Positions 1 through 7,661 of a DNA stretch of 56,768 nt are shown here, in pieces. Numbering within the stretch: the first letter of the stretch is position 1; every line of letters begins with the position of its first letter. The notes below the pieces were generated by a model. The model did no database searches. It was not told the DNA's origin and saw nothing but the letters and a program-made list of their open reading frames with translations. The stretch is from an uncultured Planctomycetota bacterium (GTDB lineage: Bacteria; Planctomycetota; Phycisphaerae; SM23-33), in contig CAITIS010000023.1 in assembly GCA_903892515.1 (NCBI GenBank), forward strand, positions 1 through 56,768. The letters run 5' to 3'. A program made the translations under genes and the position numbers.

Positions 1-2063
1 ATGCCGTTGAAGTCCATCGGTGCGGCCAGGCCAACATACGACGTGTAATCGGTGACCTCGGGAATCTGGGCGACGTATCTCTCGATGTCCCGCACAGCCC
101 CATCCGTTCGCTCCAGCGTGGTACCCTCGTCAAAGTCCAGTACGAGTTGCAGGTCGTCCTTGTTGCCGTACGGCAGCATCTTAAGTGGCACGCGTCGCGT
201 GGCCGCCAAGCCGACGGCGAACATCATCAGTCCGCCCATCACCAGTAGGAAGGTTACTGCCGCCCAGCGTTTCTTCAGCAGTGGCGCCATCAGCGGATAG
301 AACACTCGATACAGCCAGGTCTGCTTTACATCGCCGACAGCATGCGGATCGGAATCCGACTTCTGGGTTCCAGCTTCCCGATTCCCGATTCCAGATTCCT
401 GCTTCTTGTTGTACCGCTTCTTCAGAAAGTGATATGCCAGCCACGGCGTGATCGTGAACGCCACGGCCATCGACATGACCATCGTCACCGGCACGTTCAG
501 CGCCATTGGCCGCATGTACGGGCCCATCATGCCGGTGATGAAGAACAGTGGCAGGAACGAGAAGATAACCGCGATGGTGGCGGTAATCAGCGGCGGACGA
601 ATCTCGCTGACGGCTTCCATGACGATCTGCCGCGTGGCCTTCTTGCGCAGGGCAAAGTGCCGGACGATATTTTCCACGTCCACGATCGGGTCATCCACCA
701 GCAGGCCCAGCGAGAGAATCAGGGCAAAGAGCGTCACGCGGTTGATGGTCAGCCCCGCCAGCAGGTTCACCGCCAGCGTCAGGCCGAAGACCACCGGCAC
801 GGCCAGGGCCACGATCAGCGACTCGCGCCAGCCCAGACTCAGCAGCAGGATCGCGACGGCGAAGATCAAAGCAACCGCCAGGGCTTCGATCAGGTCGTTG
901 ACCTTGTCGTTGGAGCTGATGCCGGCGTTGCGGGTAACGATCATCTGCACGCTGGAGGGCAGTATTTCGCGCCGCAGATTGTCCGCTGCGGCCAGCACTT
1001 CATCGGCCACCGTGACGGCGTTGGTGCCTTTCTTCTTGGCGATGGCGATCGTTACGGCCGGCGCGGCCAGGCCACTCGGCGGTGAGGCGCTCGCGGCCGA
1101 ACCGTCCTTGCCTGGCACCTCGCCCAACGTGGTCCCGGCCACACCGGGCCGTTCGGCGAATCCGTGTGCCGGCCCCCAGCCGTGACGGACATAACTCGTG
1201 ATCTCGGCCGGGCCGTCCTGGATGTCAGCGACGTCCTTCAGGAACACCGGCCGGTCGCCGGCGACGTTGATCACCAGTTCCCGCAACTGTCGCGGGCTGT
1301 CAAAGGCCGTGCCGGCCTCGACCACGATGTCCTTGTCGTTTCGGCGGAAGTCGCCTGCGAGTCGGCTGGTATTGGCCGTGGCGATGGCCTGCTGGATTTC
1401 ATCCGACGAGACGCCGTACGCCTGCATGCGGTCATTGTCCAGGTAGACGTGCACCGTACGCGGTTCACCTCCCACCACATACGCCCGTGAGACATCCTTG
1501 GTGGCCGCCAGGCGGTTCACCAACTCCTCGGCCTGCCGCCGCAACTGGTAGGAAGCATCGGGCTGCCCGCTGTGGTCGGTCAGCGTCAGCGTGACAATGG
1601 GCACGTCGTCGATCTCAATGGGCTTAATGACCCGGCCGGTCACGCCTGGGGGCACGGTGTCGAGGCTCTCATCGATCTTCTTGTGCAGCTTGACCAGGCT
1701 CCGCTCGCGATCCTGGCCGACATAGTACCGCACCGTGATGATGGCCTGATCCTGCCGCGACATTGAGTAGACATACTCTACGCCGTCAATTTGGTAGAGC
1801 AGCTTTTCCAGCGGGGTGGCGATGAGTTGCTCGACCTCCTTAGCCGAGTGGCCCGGGAAGTTCACGTACACGTCGGCCATGGGCACGACAATCTGCGGAT
1901 CTTCCTCGCGCGGCGTCACCATCAGCGCGGTCACGCCGATGGCCGTGGCCAGGATGATGAAGATCAGCGGCAAGTTGGAATTCAGGAAGATCCGGACGAT
2001 GGCATTGGTGAAGCCGCCTCGATGGTCCGGGCCGCCGGGTAGAGCCTGGGGATGCTCACTCAT
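1..2063 (-). CDS. RND efflux transporter permease (AcrB/CzcA family), 3' end missing
   Basis: Inner-membrane proton-driven pump of the resistance-nodulation-division family; it forms a tripartite efflux system with the adaptor encoded just upstream. The frame is open from the ATG at 2063 to the left edge with no stop, so only about 687 of the usual 1000-1100 residues are present. Visible features are the first membrane helix at residues 30-48, the porter-domain start (EEDPQIVVPMADVYVNFPG), and the helix motifs 'GLLVDDPIVDVENIVRH' and 'MMGPYMRPMALNVP'. The start overlaps the adaptor stop by 8 bases (ATGAGTGA), which points to translational coupling. The cytoplasmic linker near residues 551-573 carries a low-complexity in-frame insertion (see findings). 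Substrate cannot be told; the cluster's thiol and metal genes hint at metals or drugs. Confidence 0.93.
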   Translation of the reverse strand, partial: MSEHPQALPGGPDHRGGFTNAIVRIFLNSNLPLIFIILATAIGVTALMVTPREEDPQIVVPMADVYVNFPGHSAKEVEQLIATPLEKLLYQIDGVEYVYSMSRQDQAIITVRYYVGQDRERSLVKLHKKIDESLDTVPPGVTGRVIKPIEIDDVPIVTLTLTDHSGQPDASYQLRRQAEELVNRLAATKDVSRAYVVGGEPRTVHVYLDNDRMQAYGVSSDEIQQAIATANTSRLAGDFRRNDKDIVVEAGTAFDSPRQLRELVINVAGDRPVFLKDVADIQDGPAEITSYVRHGWGPAHGFAERPGVAGTTLGEVPGKDGSAASASPPSGLAAPAVTIAIAKKKGTNAVTVADEVLAAADNLRREILPSSVQMIVTRNAGISSNDKVNDLIEALAVALIFAVAILLLSLGWRESLIVALAVPVVFGLTLAVNLLAGLTINRVTLFALILSLGLLVDDPIVDVENIVRHFALRKKATRQIVMEAVSEIRPPLITATIAVIFSFLPLFFITGMMGPYMRPMALNVPVTMVMSMAVAFTITPWLAYHFLKKRYNKKQESGIGNREAGTQKSDSDPHAVGDVKQTWLYRVFYPLMAPLLKKRWAAVTFLLVMGGLMMFAVGLAATRRVPLKMLPYGNKDDLQLVLDFDEGTTLERTDGAVRDIERYVAQIPEVTDYTSYVGLAAPMDFNG

Positions 2064-3231
2064 GGGCGGCCTCCGTGGTGGGTGGCATGGTCAGCCCGCT
2101 TTTGGGATGGCCATGAACGGTTGGGTTCGATGCAGGACCGCTGGAAGGCGTCGTGGCCATCGCACCCTCAACCACCTTCTCACCCTCCGAGAGCCCCGAC
2201 AGCACCTCGACGACGCTGCCCTGCTCCGACAGATTGCGGCCTAGCCGGACAGTGCGGCGATCCACCTTGCCATCCACTACGACCCGGACCATGTCCAGTT
2301 GTCCTACGTGCGTCACAGATGTCGCAGGGATAACCAGCACGTCCTGCGTATCCAGCGGGATTCTCAGCCGGCCAAAGGTGCCGGCGTATACACCTGGCTC
2401 GCACGGGCCGGAAACTTTGACCGAGAACGTCCGGCTGGCGGATTCGGCCTCGGGGACGATCTCCGTAACAGTACCATGACATAGCGGCTTGTCGCTGCTG
2501 ACTTGCACGTCGAGCTGCTGGCCCACCTTGAGCCGCTGGGCCAGCGATTCCCGCACGCGGGCCACCAGTTGCATTCGCTGCGGGTCGTACAGCGTCAGCA
2601 GCACCTCACCGGGCGCGGCGGTATCGCCCACGTTGACCTTCTTATCGATAATGATGCCGTCCATGGGCGAGCAGACGACGCTGTAGTCCAGGGAAATGCG
2701 GGCGGAGTTCAGTGCCTCCTCGGCCCGCTGCACGTCGGCCTCGGCGGACTTGTACGCGTTGTCGGCCCGTTCGAGATCGATCTTCGACGATGCTTCGACC
2801 TTGAAGGCCTTGGCCGTAGCGTCGAGCTCGGACTTGGTGCGGTCGCGGTTGGCCTTGGCGGAGTCCAGCGCCGCCTGTGCCCTGCCGACATCGGACTTGA
2901 GCGATTTGTCGTCCAGCCGAATGAGCACGTCACCTTTGTGAACGGCCTGGCCGGCCTTGAAGTTCACCTCCAGCACCTTTTCCATGACCTTCGAGCCCAC
3001 GGCCGACTCGTAGATCGGGCGCACCGTGCCCGTGGCGGTCTCGGTTTCCAGGATGGCGATCTTCCTAACCGGCACGGTCGAAAGCCCGGCCACGGAAGCC
3101 AACTGCTCCGCCGTCGCGGCGTGCGGCTGCACCTTGGCATGGAACGCGCCCATCAGCCACAGCATCAGGCCGACAACCACCACAACCAGCAGCCCCACTT
3201 GGCCGACTCGTTTAATCCACGCTCGTTTCAT
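2056..3231 (-). CDS. RND efflux periplasmic adaptor (HlyD/membrane fusion protein)
   Basis: Periplasmic adaptor that links the RND pump to an outer-membrane channel. The protein has 391 residues. An N-terminal anchor helix (VGLLVVVVVGLMLWLMG) is followed by a biotinyl-lipoyl half (KVLEVNFKAGQAVHKGDVLIRLD), a long coiled-coil hairpin rich in Ala, Lys and Glu at about 110-175, the second lipoyl half (VCSPMDGIIIDKKVNVGDTA) and a beta-barrel. The frame is open to 3246, but AAGGAG lies 7 bases before the ATG at 3231, so that start is chosen. The gene overlaps the pump start by 8 bases. The exact substrate is not readable from the sequence. Confidence 0.92.
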   Translation of the reverse strand: MKRAWIKRVGQVGLLVVVVVGLMLWLMGAFHAKVQPHAATAEQLASVAGLSTVPVRKIAILETETATGTVRPIYESAVGSKVMEKVLEVNFKAGQAVHKGDVLIRLDDKSLKSDVGRAQAALDSAKANRDRTKSELDATAKAFKVEASSKIDLERADNAYKSAEADVQRAEEALNSARISLDYSVVCSPMDGIIIDKKVNVGDTAAPGEVLLTLYDPQRMQLVARVRESLAQRLKVGQQLDVQVSSDKPLCHGTVTEIVPEAESASRTFSVKVSGPCEPGVYAGTFGRLRIPLDTQDVLVIPATSVTHVGQLDMVRVVVDGKVDRRTVRLGRNLSEQGSVVEVLSGLSEGEKVVEGAMATTPSSGPASNPTVHGHPKSGLTMPPTTEAAHE

Positions 3232-3309
3232 CGTGCGCTCCTTCAATGGCTCACCAGCCCGGACAACGTCGTTCCAAGTGGTATCGCCAAGATCATCCCC
3301 GCTTCTGCA

Positions 3310-3810
3310 CTAGGGCTGCCCGCCGATGTCTTGGTCGCCGGCCGGACGCACATTTGGAAGATCAAGAATCGGCTCGACCTTGCCTTCCAGCCAGCCGATG
3401 CGCGCGCCCTCAAAGCAGTCCGCCCGTGGCACGTACGGCTTGATATCCAACAGTGGGCTGCCGTTGAGCATGTCCACACCTTCCACGCAGATCATGTGGC
3501 CATCGACGTGGATGAGATGCACGCAGGACAGGCCGATGGCATTTGGACGGTGCGGCGAACGCGTGGCAAACACGCCTCGCTCGTGCTCGGGATCCAGCAG
3601 CGGCTTGACCAGAAGCTGCGGCCCCGGCGAAACATGAAACTGAAAGAGCAGCCAGATTCGCTCGAAGCCCTCCAAGTCCTGCAACCCCTGGGCGTATTGC
3701 GGCAGAAGCTCGACGATGCCCCGGCTGCCGGCGGCTTGTCGCGGATTCCGCGGCGTCTTGGACGGATCCTCAAAGGGAGTGTAGATCGTGCCGATCCGCT
3801 CGAAGTTCAT
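3310..3810 (-). CDS. trmO: tRNA (N6-threonylcarbamoyladenosine(37)-N6)-methyltransferase TrmO
   Basis: SAM-dependent enzyme of the TrmO/TsaA/YaeB beta-barrel family, which methylates t6A37 of tRNA. At 166 residues it is near the length of the single-domain form. Family hallmarks seen are the start 'IGTIYTPFEDPSKTPRNPRQ', 'RIWLLFQFH', 'VFATRSPHRPNAIGLS', which is the SAM-binding signature, and 'LDIKPYVPRAD' near the C-terminus. An AGAGGTGAGG ribosome site precedes the ATG. It starts 3 bases after the stop of the DUF2892 gene, so the two are probably co-transcribed. Its presence in an efflux/thiol operon is a contextual oddity, although TrmO-like proteins often travel with metal genes. Confidence 0.9.
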   Translation of the reverse strand: MNFERIGTIYTPFEDPSKTPRNPRQAAGSRGIVELLPQYAQGLQDLEGFERIWLLFQFHVSPGPQLLVKPLLDPEHERGVFATRSPHRPNAIGLSCVHLIHVDGHMICVEGVDMLNGSPLLDIKPYVPRADCFEGARIGWLEGKVEPILDLPNVRPAGDQDIGGQP

Positions 3811-3813
3811 GCC

Positions 3814-4044
3814 TCACCTCTCATTGACGAGCCTGAACCGTGGCTGAGCTTCGTCACAGCGTTTGACGCCTAGCCTGTGCAGGATGTCCTCCATGAGGCA
3901 CCACCTGGTCACAGACGATTGCAGCAGGTTGGCGCCCACGAAGGCCGTAAACAGGAAGAACCACGGGCTCACCCAGTGCCCCAGGGCCAGGCTGGCCAGA
4001 ATGAGCGTCCCGGCGATCAGGCGAACGTATCGTTCCATGCTCAT
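3814..4044 (-). CDS. DUF2892 (YgaP-like) inner-membrane protein
   Basis: Small membrane protein of 76 residues with the DUF2892 signature 'ERYVRLIAGTLILASLALG' and the second helix 'FFLFTAFVGANLLQSSVT', followed by 'CLMEDILHRLGV' with one Cys. In the family this domain is often fused to or found beside rhodanese or thioredoxin-type sulfur-handling proteins. Here a thioredoxin gene lies just upstream, which fits. Two in-frame ATGs (4044, 4038) are possible; AGAGGT sits 6 bases before the first. The molecular role is unknown. Confidence 0.85.
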   Translation of the reverse strand: MSMERYVRLIAGTLILASLALGHWVSPWFFLFTAFVGANLLQSSVTRWCLMEDILHRLGVKRCDEAQPRFRLVNER

Positions 4045-4063
4045 GATGTACCTCTTAGCGATA

Positions 4064-4228
4064 TCAGGTGTTCATCGCGATAAGCAATCCAAGAATGCCG
4101 CCGTAGATCGCTCCGCGCCACCATGACGAAGTCAGCGGCAGGCGCCAGTCGTGCACAGTCCGAAGTATCCCAAGGTCGCACCCAACCCGCCCCCGATGAT
4201 TAGGCCGCTTATAGCTTTGAAAGTCATG
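4064..4228 (-). pseudogene. DUF6132-like small membrane protein gene with a frameshift
   Basis: An excellent ribosome site (AAGGAGG, 5 bases before the ATG at 4228) opens a frame encoding MTFKAISGLIIGGGLGATLG, then 'YFGLCTTGACR' and a TGA at 4132-4134. Shifting one base near 4135-4140 restores 'LTSSWWRGAIYGGILGLLIAMNT' and a stop at 4064. Together these give the two-helix DUF6132 pattern with its central Gly-x-Cys-Pro-Leu/Ile-Thr-Ser motif. A missing C in the Cys-Pro codons explains the break. It is either a genuine one-base deletion or a sequencing/assembly error. The flanking genes are intact and closely spaced. Confidence 0.7.
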
Positions 4229-4249
4229 TCTGCCTCCTTGCACGGCTTG

Positions 4250-4594
4250 TTATCGCGCGGCCGGTGAAGTCGAGATCACCTTTTGAACCATTGCCAGCAC
4301 CTGTCGCTGTGGCACGGCCCCGACGACGTGCTCGGCGACCTTGCCGTCCTTGAACAGGACCAGCATCGGGATGCTCGACACATTGAAGGCCGCGGCCAGT
4401 TCCGGCTGCTCATCCACGTTGACCTTGACGATCTTGACCTTGCCCTCAAGTTTAGGGGCCAGACCGTCGAGCATTTTTCCCATCATCACGCAGGGCATGC
4501 ACCATGTCGCGTACAGGTCCATCAAAACCGGCAGCGGGGAATCCAGCACCTCGGCCTGGAAGGTCTGGGCCGTGACTTCTAACGCTTTACTCAT
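4250..4594 (-). CDS. trxA: thioredoxin, active site CMPC
   Basis: Cytosolic thioredoxin of 114 residues, a usual length for the family, that reduces protein disulfides. The fold markers are 'PVLMDLYATWCMPCVMMGKM' around residues 22-41 and the cis-proline segment 'FNVSSIPMLVLFKDGK'. The active site reads Trp-Cys-Met-Pro-Cys rather than the canonical Cys-Gly-Pro-Cys, which should alter the redox potential. AGGAGGTCGATC precedes the ATG. The neighbours, a DUF6132 remnant and DUF2892, are both typical companions of thiol or sulfur genes. The general function is secure; the true partner is unknown. Confidence 0.93.
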   Translation of the reverse strand: MSKALEVTAQTFQAEVLDSPLPVLMDLYATWCMPCVMMGKMLDGLAPKLEGKVKIVKVNVDEQPELAAAFNVSSIPMLVLFKDGKVAEHVVGAVPQRQVLAMVQKVISTSPAAR

Positions 4595-4678
4595 GATCGA
4601 CCTCCTGTGGAGGCGTTCACTGTGCCTCTACAAGATTCGATCTCGGCCCGACGAAAAGGTTACGAACGAAATGTGCGA

Positions 4679-4951
4679 TCAGTCCTTTTTCGCGGAAGCG
4701 TCGTCACTGTGAGGATTTGCCTTTTGACGCCATTTCTCTTGCAGCGCCTTGTGCAGCCGCTGCTTAAAGTCTGCCGGCAGCTCGTAAACTTCATCGTTCT
4801 TGTACAGCGAGATCGTCTTCTTCAGCGTGTCCACGACGACGCGACAGGGGTTGCAGTCGCCCAGATGCTTTTCCAACTCCTTGCAGATGGCCGGATCGAC
4901 GCCGCCTTCGACATACTCACTTAGTGCTTTCAGCAGTTCCTGACACTTCAT
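4679..4951 (-). CDS. anti-sigma factor with zinc-binding HxxxCxxC motif
   Basis: A 90-residue cytosolic protein with the ZAS/zf-HC2 pattern: Cys at position 3, then 'ICKELEKHLGDCNPCRVVV', where His, three residues, Cys, two residues, Cys form the zinc site. In this family zinc-bound or thiol-sensing proteins bind and silence the ECF sigma factor encoded beside them. The start overlaps the sigma stop (ATGA at 4948-4951), which ties their stoichiometry. No membrane helix is present, so it is a soluble anti-sigma, possibly redox-responsive like RsrA. That last point is inference from the motif and from the adjacent thioredoxin gene. Confidence 0.85.
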   Translation of the reverse strand: MKCQELLKALSEYVEGGVDPAICKELEKHLGDCNPCRVVVDTLKKTISLYKNDEVYELPADFKQRLHKALQEKWRQKANPHSDDASAKKD

Positions 4952-5637
4952 GGCGTTTCCTCCTTCACCGGCAAGGCCGGTGGAGTGGCTGGATGTTCCC
5001 GTTCGTGGTCGTGCGGCGCCTGCCGCGAGGCCGGGTCGCCGAAGCGGCGTGTCAGCGTTTCCCGCAGCGCCAGCCGGGCCCGGAGCAGGCGAACCTTCAT
5101 GCTGTTTTCCGTGACGTTCAGGATGTCAGCCGTCTCCTTGCCGCTGAGCCCCTGAATGTCCCGCAGCACGAACACCAGCCGCTGGCCGGGCGTTAATCGC
5201 TCGATTGCCTCGTCAAGGATCGCCCTCAACTCGTTACGTTCGACGTTCAGGACCGGGTCGTCGCGCCACTTGGCAATGTACTCCGGCAGCGGCAGTGGCT
5301 CGCCATCGTCATCCAATTGTTCTAGCGTCACCGCCGAGTGTTGTCGTTTTGTCCGCAAGAGCTTCAGCGCGTGGTTGATCGCAATACGGGTGATCCATGT
5401 GGAAAAGGCCGACTCAGCGCGGAAGTCAGCCAGATGCTCCATGGCCGAGAGAAAGGCATTCTGTACCACATCCTCGGCGTCGTGATGATTATGCGTCAGG
5501 TGCCATGCCAGCGCGTACAAACGCCGCTCGTGCCGCGATACCAGTTCCTCAAAGGCCTGGTACTCGCCGGCCCGCACCTGTGCGACCAAGGCGTTGTCTG
5601 CGACATCGTGCAAAAGCGGATCCTCAGAAGAAAGCAT
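4948..5637 (-). CDS. ECF-type RNA polymerase sigma factor
   Basis: Sigma-70 family extracytoplasmic-function factor of 229 residues. Region 2 is seen as 'FEELVSRHERRLYALAWHL' and 'HDAEDVVQNAFLSAMEHL' (DAED and the following helix), then 'FSTWITRIAINHALKLLR'. Region 4 is seen as 'LTPGQRLVFVLRDIQGLS' and 'ETADILNVTENSMKVRLLRA'. It starts 3 bases after the stop of the upstream membrane methyltransferase and overlaps the anti-sigma gene downstream, forming a regulatory pair. Its targets may include this thiol/efflux operon, but no matching ECF promoter could be confirmed by eye. Confidence 0.93.
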   Translation of the reverse strand: MLSSEDPLLHDVADNALVAQVRAGEYQAFEELVSRHERRLYALAWHLTHNHHDAEDVVQNAFLSAMEHLADFRAESAFSTWITRIAINHALKLLRTKRQHSAVTLEQLDDDGEPLPLPEYIAKWRDDPVLNVERNELRAILDEAIERLTPGQRLVFVLRDIQGLSGKETADILNVTENSMKVRLLRARLALRETLTRRFGDPASRQAPHDHEREHPATPPALPVKEETP

Positions 5638-5640
5638 ACG

Positions 5641-6951
5641 TCAGATGCCTGGTGTCGGCACATCTTTCCATGCCGTCGCCTTGCCCACCTTTGTTACCTT
5701 CACGATCTCCCCAGTTCGGGCGTTGATGTCGATCGCCTCTACTGGGATGCGAACGGCGCCCAGCGAAAACACATTCTTTCCTGCCGCATGCTCGGCATCG
5801 GCTTGCGTGACCTCTACCACGATGACGCGTCGGTACGGACACTCTTTACAACGAAGGCTCGCATCGTTGATGCCCAGCGGGCAGTGATGCCTGCGCGCCA
5901 TGGCCGGGTCCACGCCGCGCATCTTGGCCATTTGGTCCGATGGCGGCCGCCGCAAGTGGGCAAATGGGTGCAGCACCCAGTCCGTGATCATGCCCATCGT
6001 CTGGTGGTGGTGGAACAGATGCGACGATTCGCCCATGTCGGCGATCATGCCCTGCATGATGTAGTCGGGCGGCATGACGTAGCCGAGGTAGTCCTTGTTC
6101 GGGTCCAAGGCTCCAGCTTTGCCTCCGGCCGATGCACGGCCGATGCCGCTCAACACGCTGGCGCTCAGCGAACGATCCTCCGGCAGGATCGGCAGGAGCG
6201 TCACGTTGCCGCTGGTCTCGAATGGCAGAGAGCACAGGGTCACCTCGCGACACGCAAAACCCAGGCCGATCACGATGCCAACGATCCAAATGGGCACGGC
6301 CACGCCACTGGTCAGAGGCGTGGGCAGCAGACGGGTCAGGCGGGCGAATGCTCGTTCAATGCTTCTCGGGAAGAATCGCCCCGTCCTTCGTTCGTAGGCT
6401 TCGTAGGCCTCGCCATACAGCAGCCGCATACGGGCCTCTTCGTTCCTGGCCAGGTAGTAATACAGCACGAACATGACGGACAGCGACGCCAGTACGATGA
6501 ACCGCGACCACAGGATGCTCACTCCAACGCCCCAGGCGCCCAATGCCAGGTACTGCGGATGCCTGACGAACCTGTACAAGCCGTGGCTGGCAACGCCCCA
6601 TTTGAAGATCTTGCCCAGGTAGACCTGCAGGGCGCAGATAACGAACGTCACCATGCCGGCCACGAACAGCACCGACCCCAGTATGCGAATTGATTGCAGC
6701 AACAGCGTCGGCGGCAGGACCATGTGCGGCAGGAAGAAGGTGGTCAGCCACCTAGTGGCAGCAAAGCGGTCCAGCCAATGAAAAATCGGGTTGAAGACGG
6801 AGTAGAAGAAGAACGCAAACGGGCTGATCATGATCATGACCTCGAAGGCCATGATGAAGAACACGACGATACCGCCACGTGAGGCCGAACTTGAGCCATC
6901 TCTTGTAACGGGCGCCCTTCGCCACGCCAAGGTTGCCAGATTCCAGACCAC
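5641..6951 (-). CDS. membrane methyltransferase (isoprenylcysteine carboxyl methyltransferase-like) with an unknown C-terminal domain
   Basis: The N-terminal 200 residues carry several membrane helices and the phospholipid/isoprenylcysteine methyltransferase signature 'GLYRFVRHPQYLALG' and 'RNEEARMRLLYGEAYEAYER', a SAM-binding membrane fold. A further helix (about 215-240) leads to a roughly 190-residue domain I do not recognise, with a His cluster (SHLFHHHQTMGM) and 'HHCPLGINDASLRCKECPYR', which could bind metal or a cluster. The start is doubtful: GTG at 6951 is shown. An ATG at 6976 with an AGGAG site is out of frame by one base, because the coding frame hits TGA at 6973-6975. Either an indel lies near the N-terminus or a CTG/GTG start is used. 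The gene ends 3 bases before the sigma start. Confidence 0.75.
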   Translation of the reverse strand: MVWNLATLAWRRAPVTRDGSSSASRGGIVVFFIMAFEVMIMISPFAFFFYSVFNPIFHWLDRFAATRWLTTFFLPHMVLPPTLLLQSIRILGSVLFVAGMVTFVICALQVYLGKIFKWGVASHGLYRFVRHPQYLALGAWGVGVSILWSRFIVLASLSVMFVLYYYLARNEEARMRLLYGEAYEAYERRTGRFFPRSIERAFARLTRLLPTPLTSGVAVPIWIVGIVIGLGFACREVTLCSLPFETSGNVTLLPILPEDRSLSASVLSGIGRASAGGKAGALDPNKDYLGYVMPPDYIMQGMIADMGESSHLFHHHQTMGMITDWVLHPFAHLRRPPSDQMAKMRGVDPAMARRHHCPLGINDASLRCKECPYRRVIVVEVTQADAEHAAGKNVFSLGAVRIPVEAIDINARTGEIVKVTKVGKATAWKDVPTPGI

Positions 6952-7034
6952 CAGCAGACTGTTTGAAGCCAGTCATAAGGTTACTCCTACAAATGCCTCA
7001 TCAGCATTTTAAGACGCTCGCTTGACTCTCGCGA

Positions 7035-7661
7035 CTACGGTCGTATTGACGTAATCAGAAAGACCGAGAACTCCCGCTCTCCGCCGGCTTCGACCGGCTT
7101 GGCGAAGGTGGTAACCGTTACATCCCTGCTGCCGGTGAAGCCGTGTCCTTCGAGTCGCTTCTTCAACTCGTCTCGGTCAAACCCGTGATGGGGAACCGGC
7201 CTTGAGGCGGGGTGGAACACTCCCGGTTCGGTATCAAGATCGGCGATACACAGCACGCCGCCGGGACGCAACATCGTATGGATGGCCAGAAACACCTTGT
7301 CCACGTCGGCGATGTGATGCATGGCCATGCCGACAACAATCAGGTCGAAGCGATCCTCAGGTACCGGATCGTTCTCAAGGTCCAGCCGGATGGCCCGCAT
7401 GTCGTTCAGGCCGCCCTCGGTGATCTTCTTGTTGAGCACATCCAGCATGCCGAGGGAGCTGTCCGCGCCGGCCACGCTGCGAACGTGGGGAAGCAGGTAC
7501 AGCCCAAGCAGGCCGGTCCCGCAGCCGTAGTCCAGCACGCCCATCGTCTTGGACAGTTGGACCTCGTGGAGGATGGCTGCCCCAGTTGCCTTCACCAACT
7601 GGACGCGGCGGGGTTGATCGTCCCAGTCAGCCGCCGCCCTGTCAAAGTAGCTGTCGCTCAT
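7035..7661 (-). CDS. class I SAM-dependent methyltransferase
   Basis: Soluble 208-residue Rossmann-fold methyltransferase. Motif I is 'MGVLDYGCGTGLLGLYLL', the acidic loop 'GADSSLGMLDVLN' and motif IV 'FDLIVVGMAMHHIADVD', followed by 'LRPGGVLCIADLDTE'. The architecture matches the UbiE/Methyltransf_11 group; the substrate cannot be assigned. The ATG overlaps the Mrp stop (7658-7661), so the two are translated together. This pairing with Mrp, NifX-like and DUF134 genes is a recurring neighbourhood in anaerobes and may relate to metal-cofactor chemistry, which is inference. Confidence 0.88.
   Translation of the reverse strand: MSDSYFDRAAADWDDQPRRVQLVKATGAAILHEVQLSKTMGVLDYGCGTGLLGLYLLPHVRSVAGADSSLGMLDVLNKKITEGGLNDMRAIRLDLENDPVPEDRFDLIVVGMAMHHIADVDKVFLAIHTMLRPGGVLCIADLDTEPGVFHPASRPVPHHGFDRDELKKRLEGHGFTGSRDVTVTTFAKPVEAGGEREFSVFLITSIRP

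Noticed and set aside
2503..3873. A 456-codon plus-strand frame over the adaptor and trmO genes
   Set aside because: It is the antisense shadow of two clear minus-strand genes; His/Arg-rich wording is typical of such shadows.
5338..6693. A 451-codon plus-strand frame over the sigma factor and methyltransferase
   Set aside because: Antisense to recognisable genes and without any family feature.
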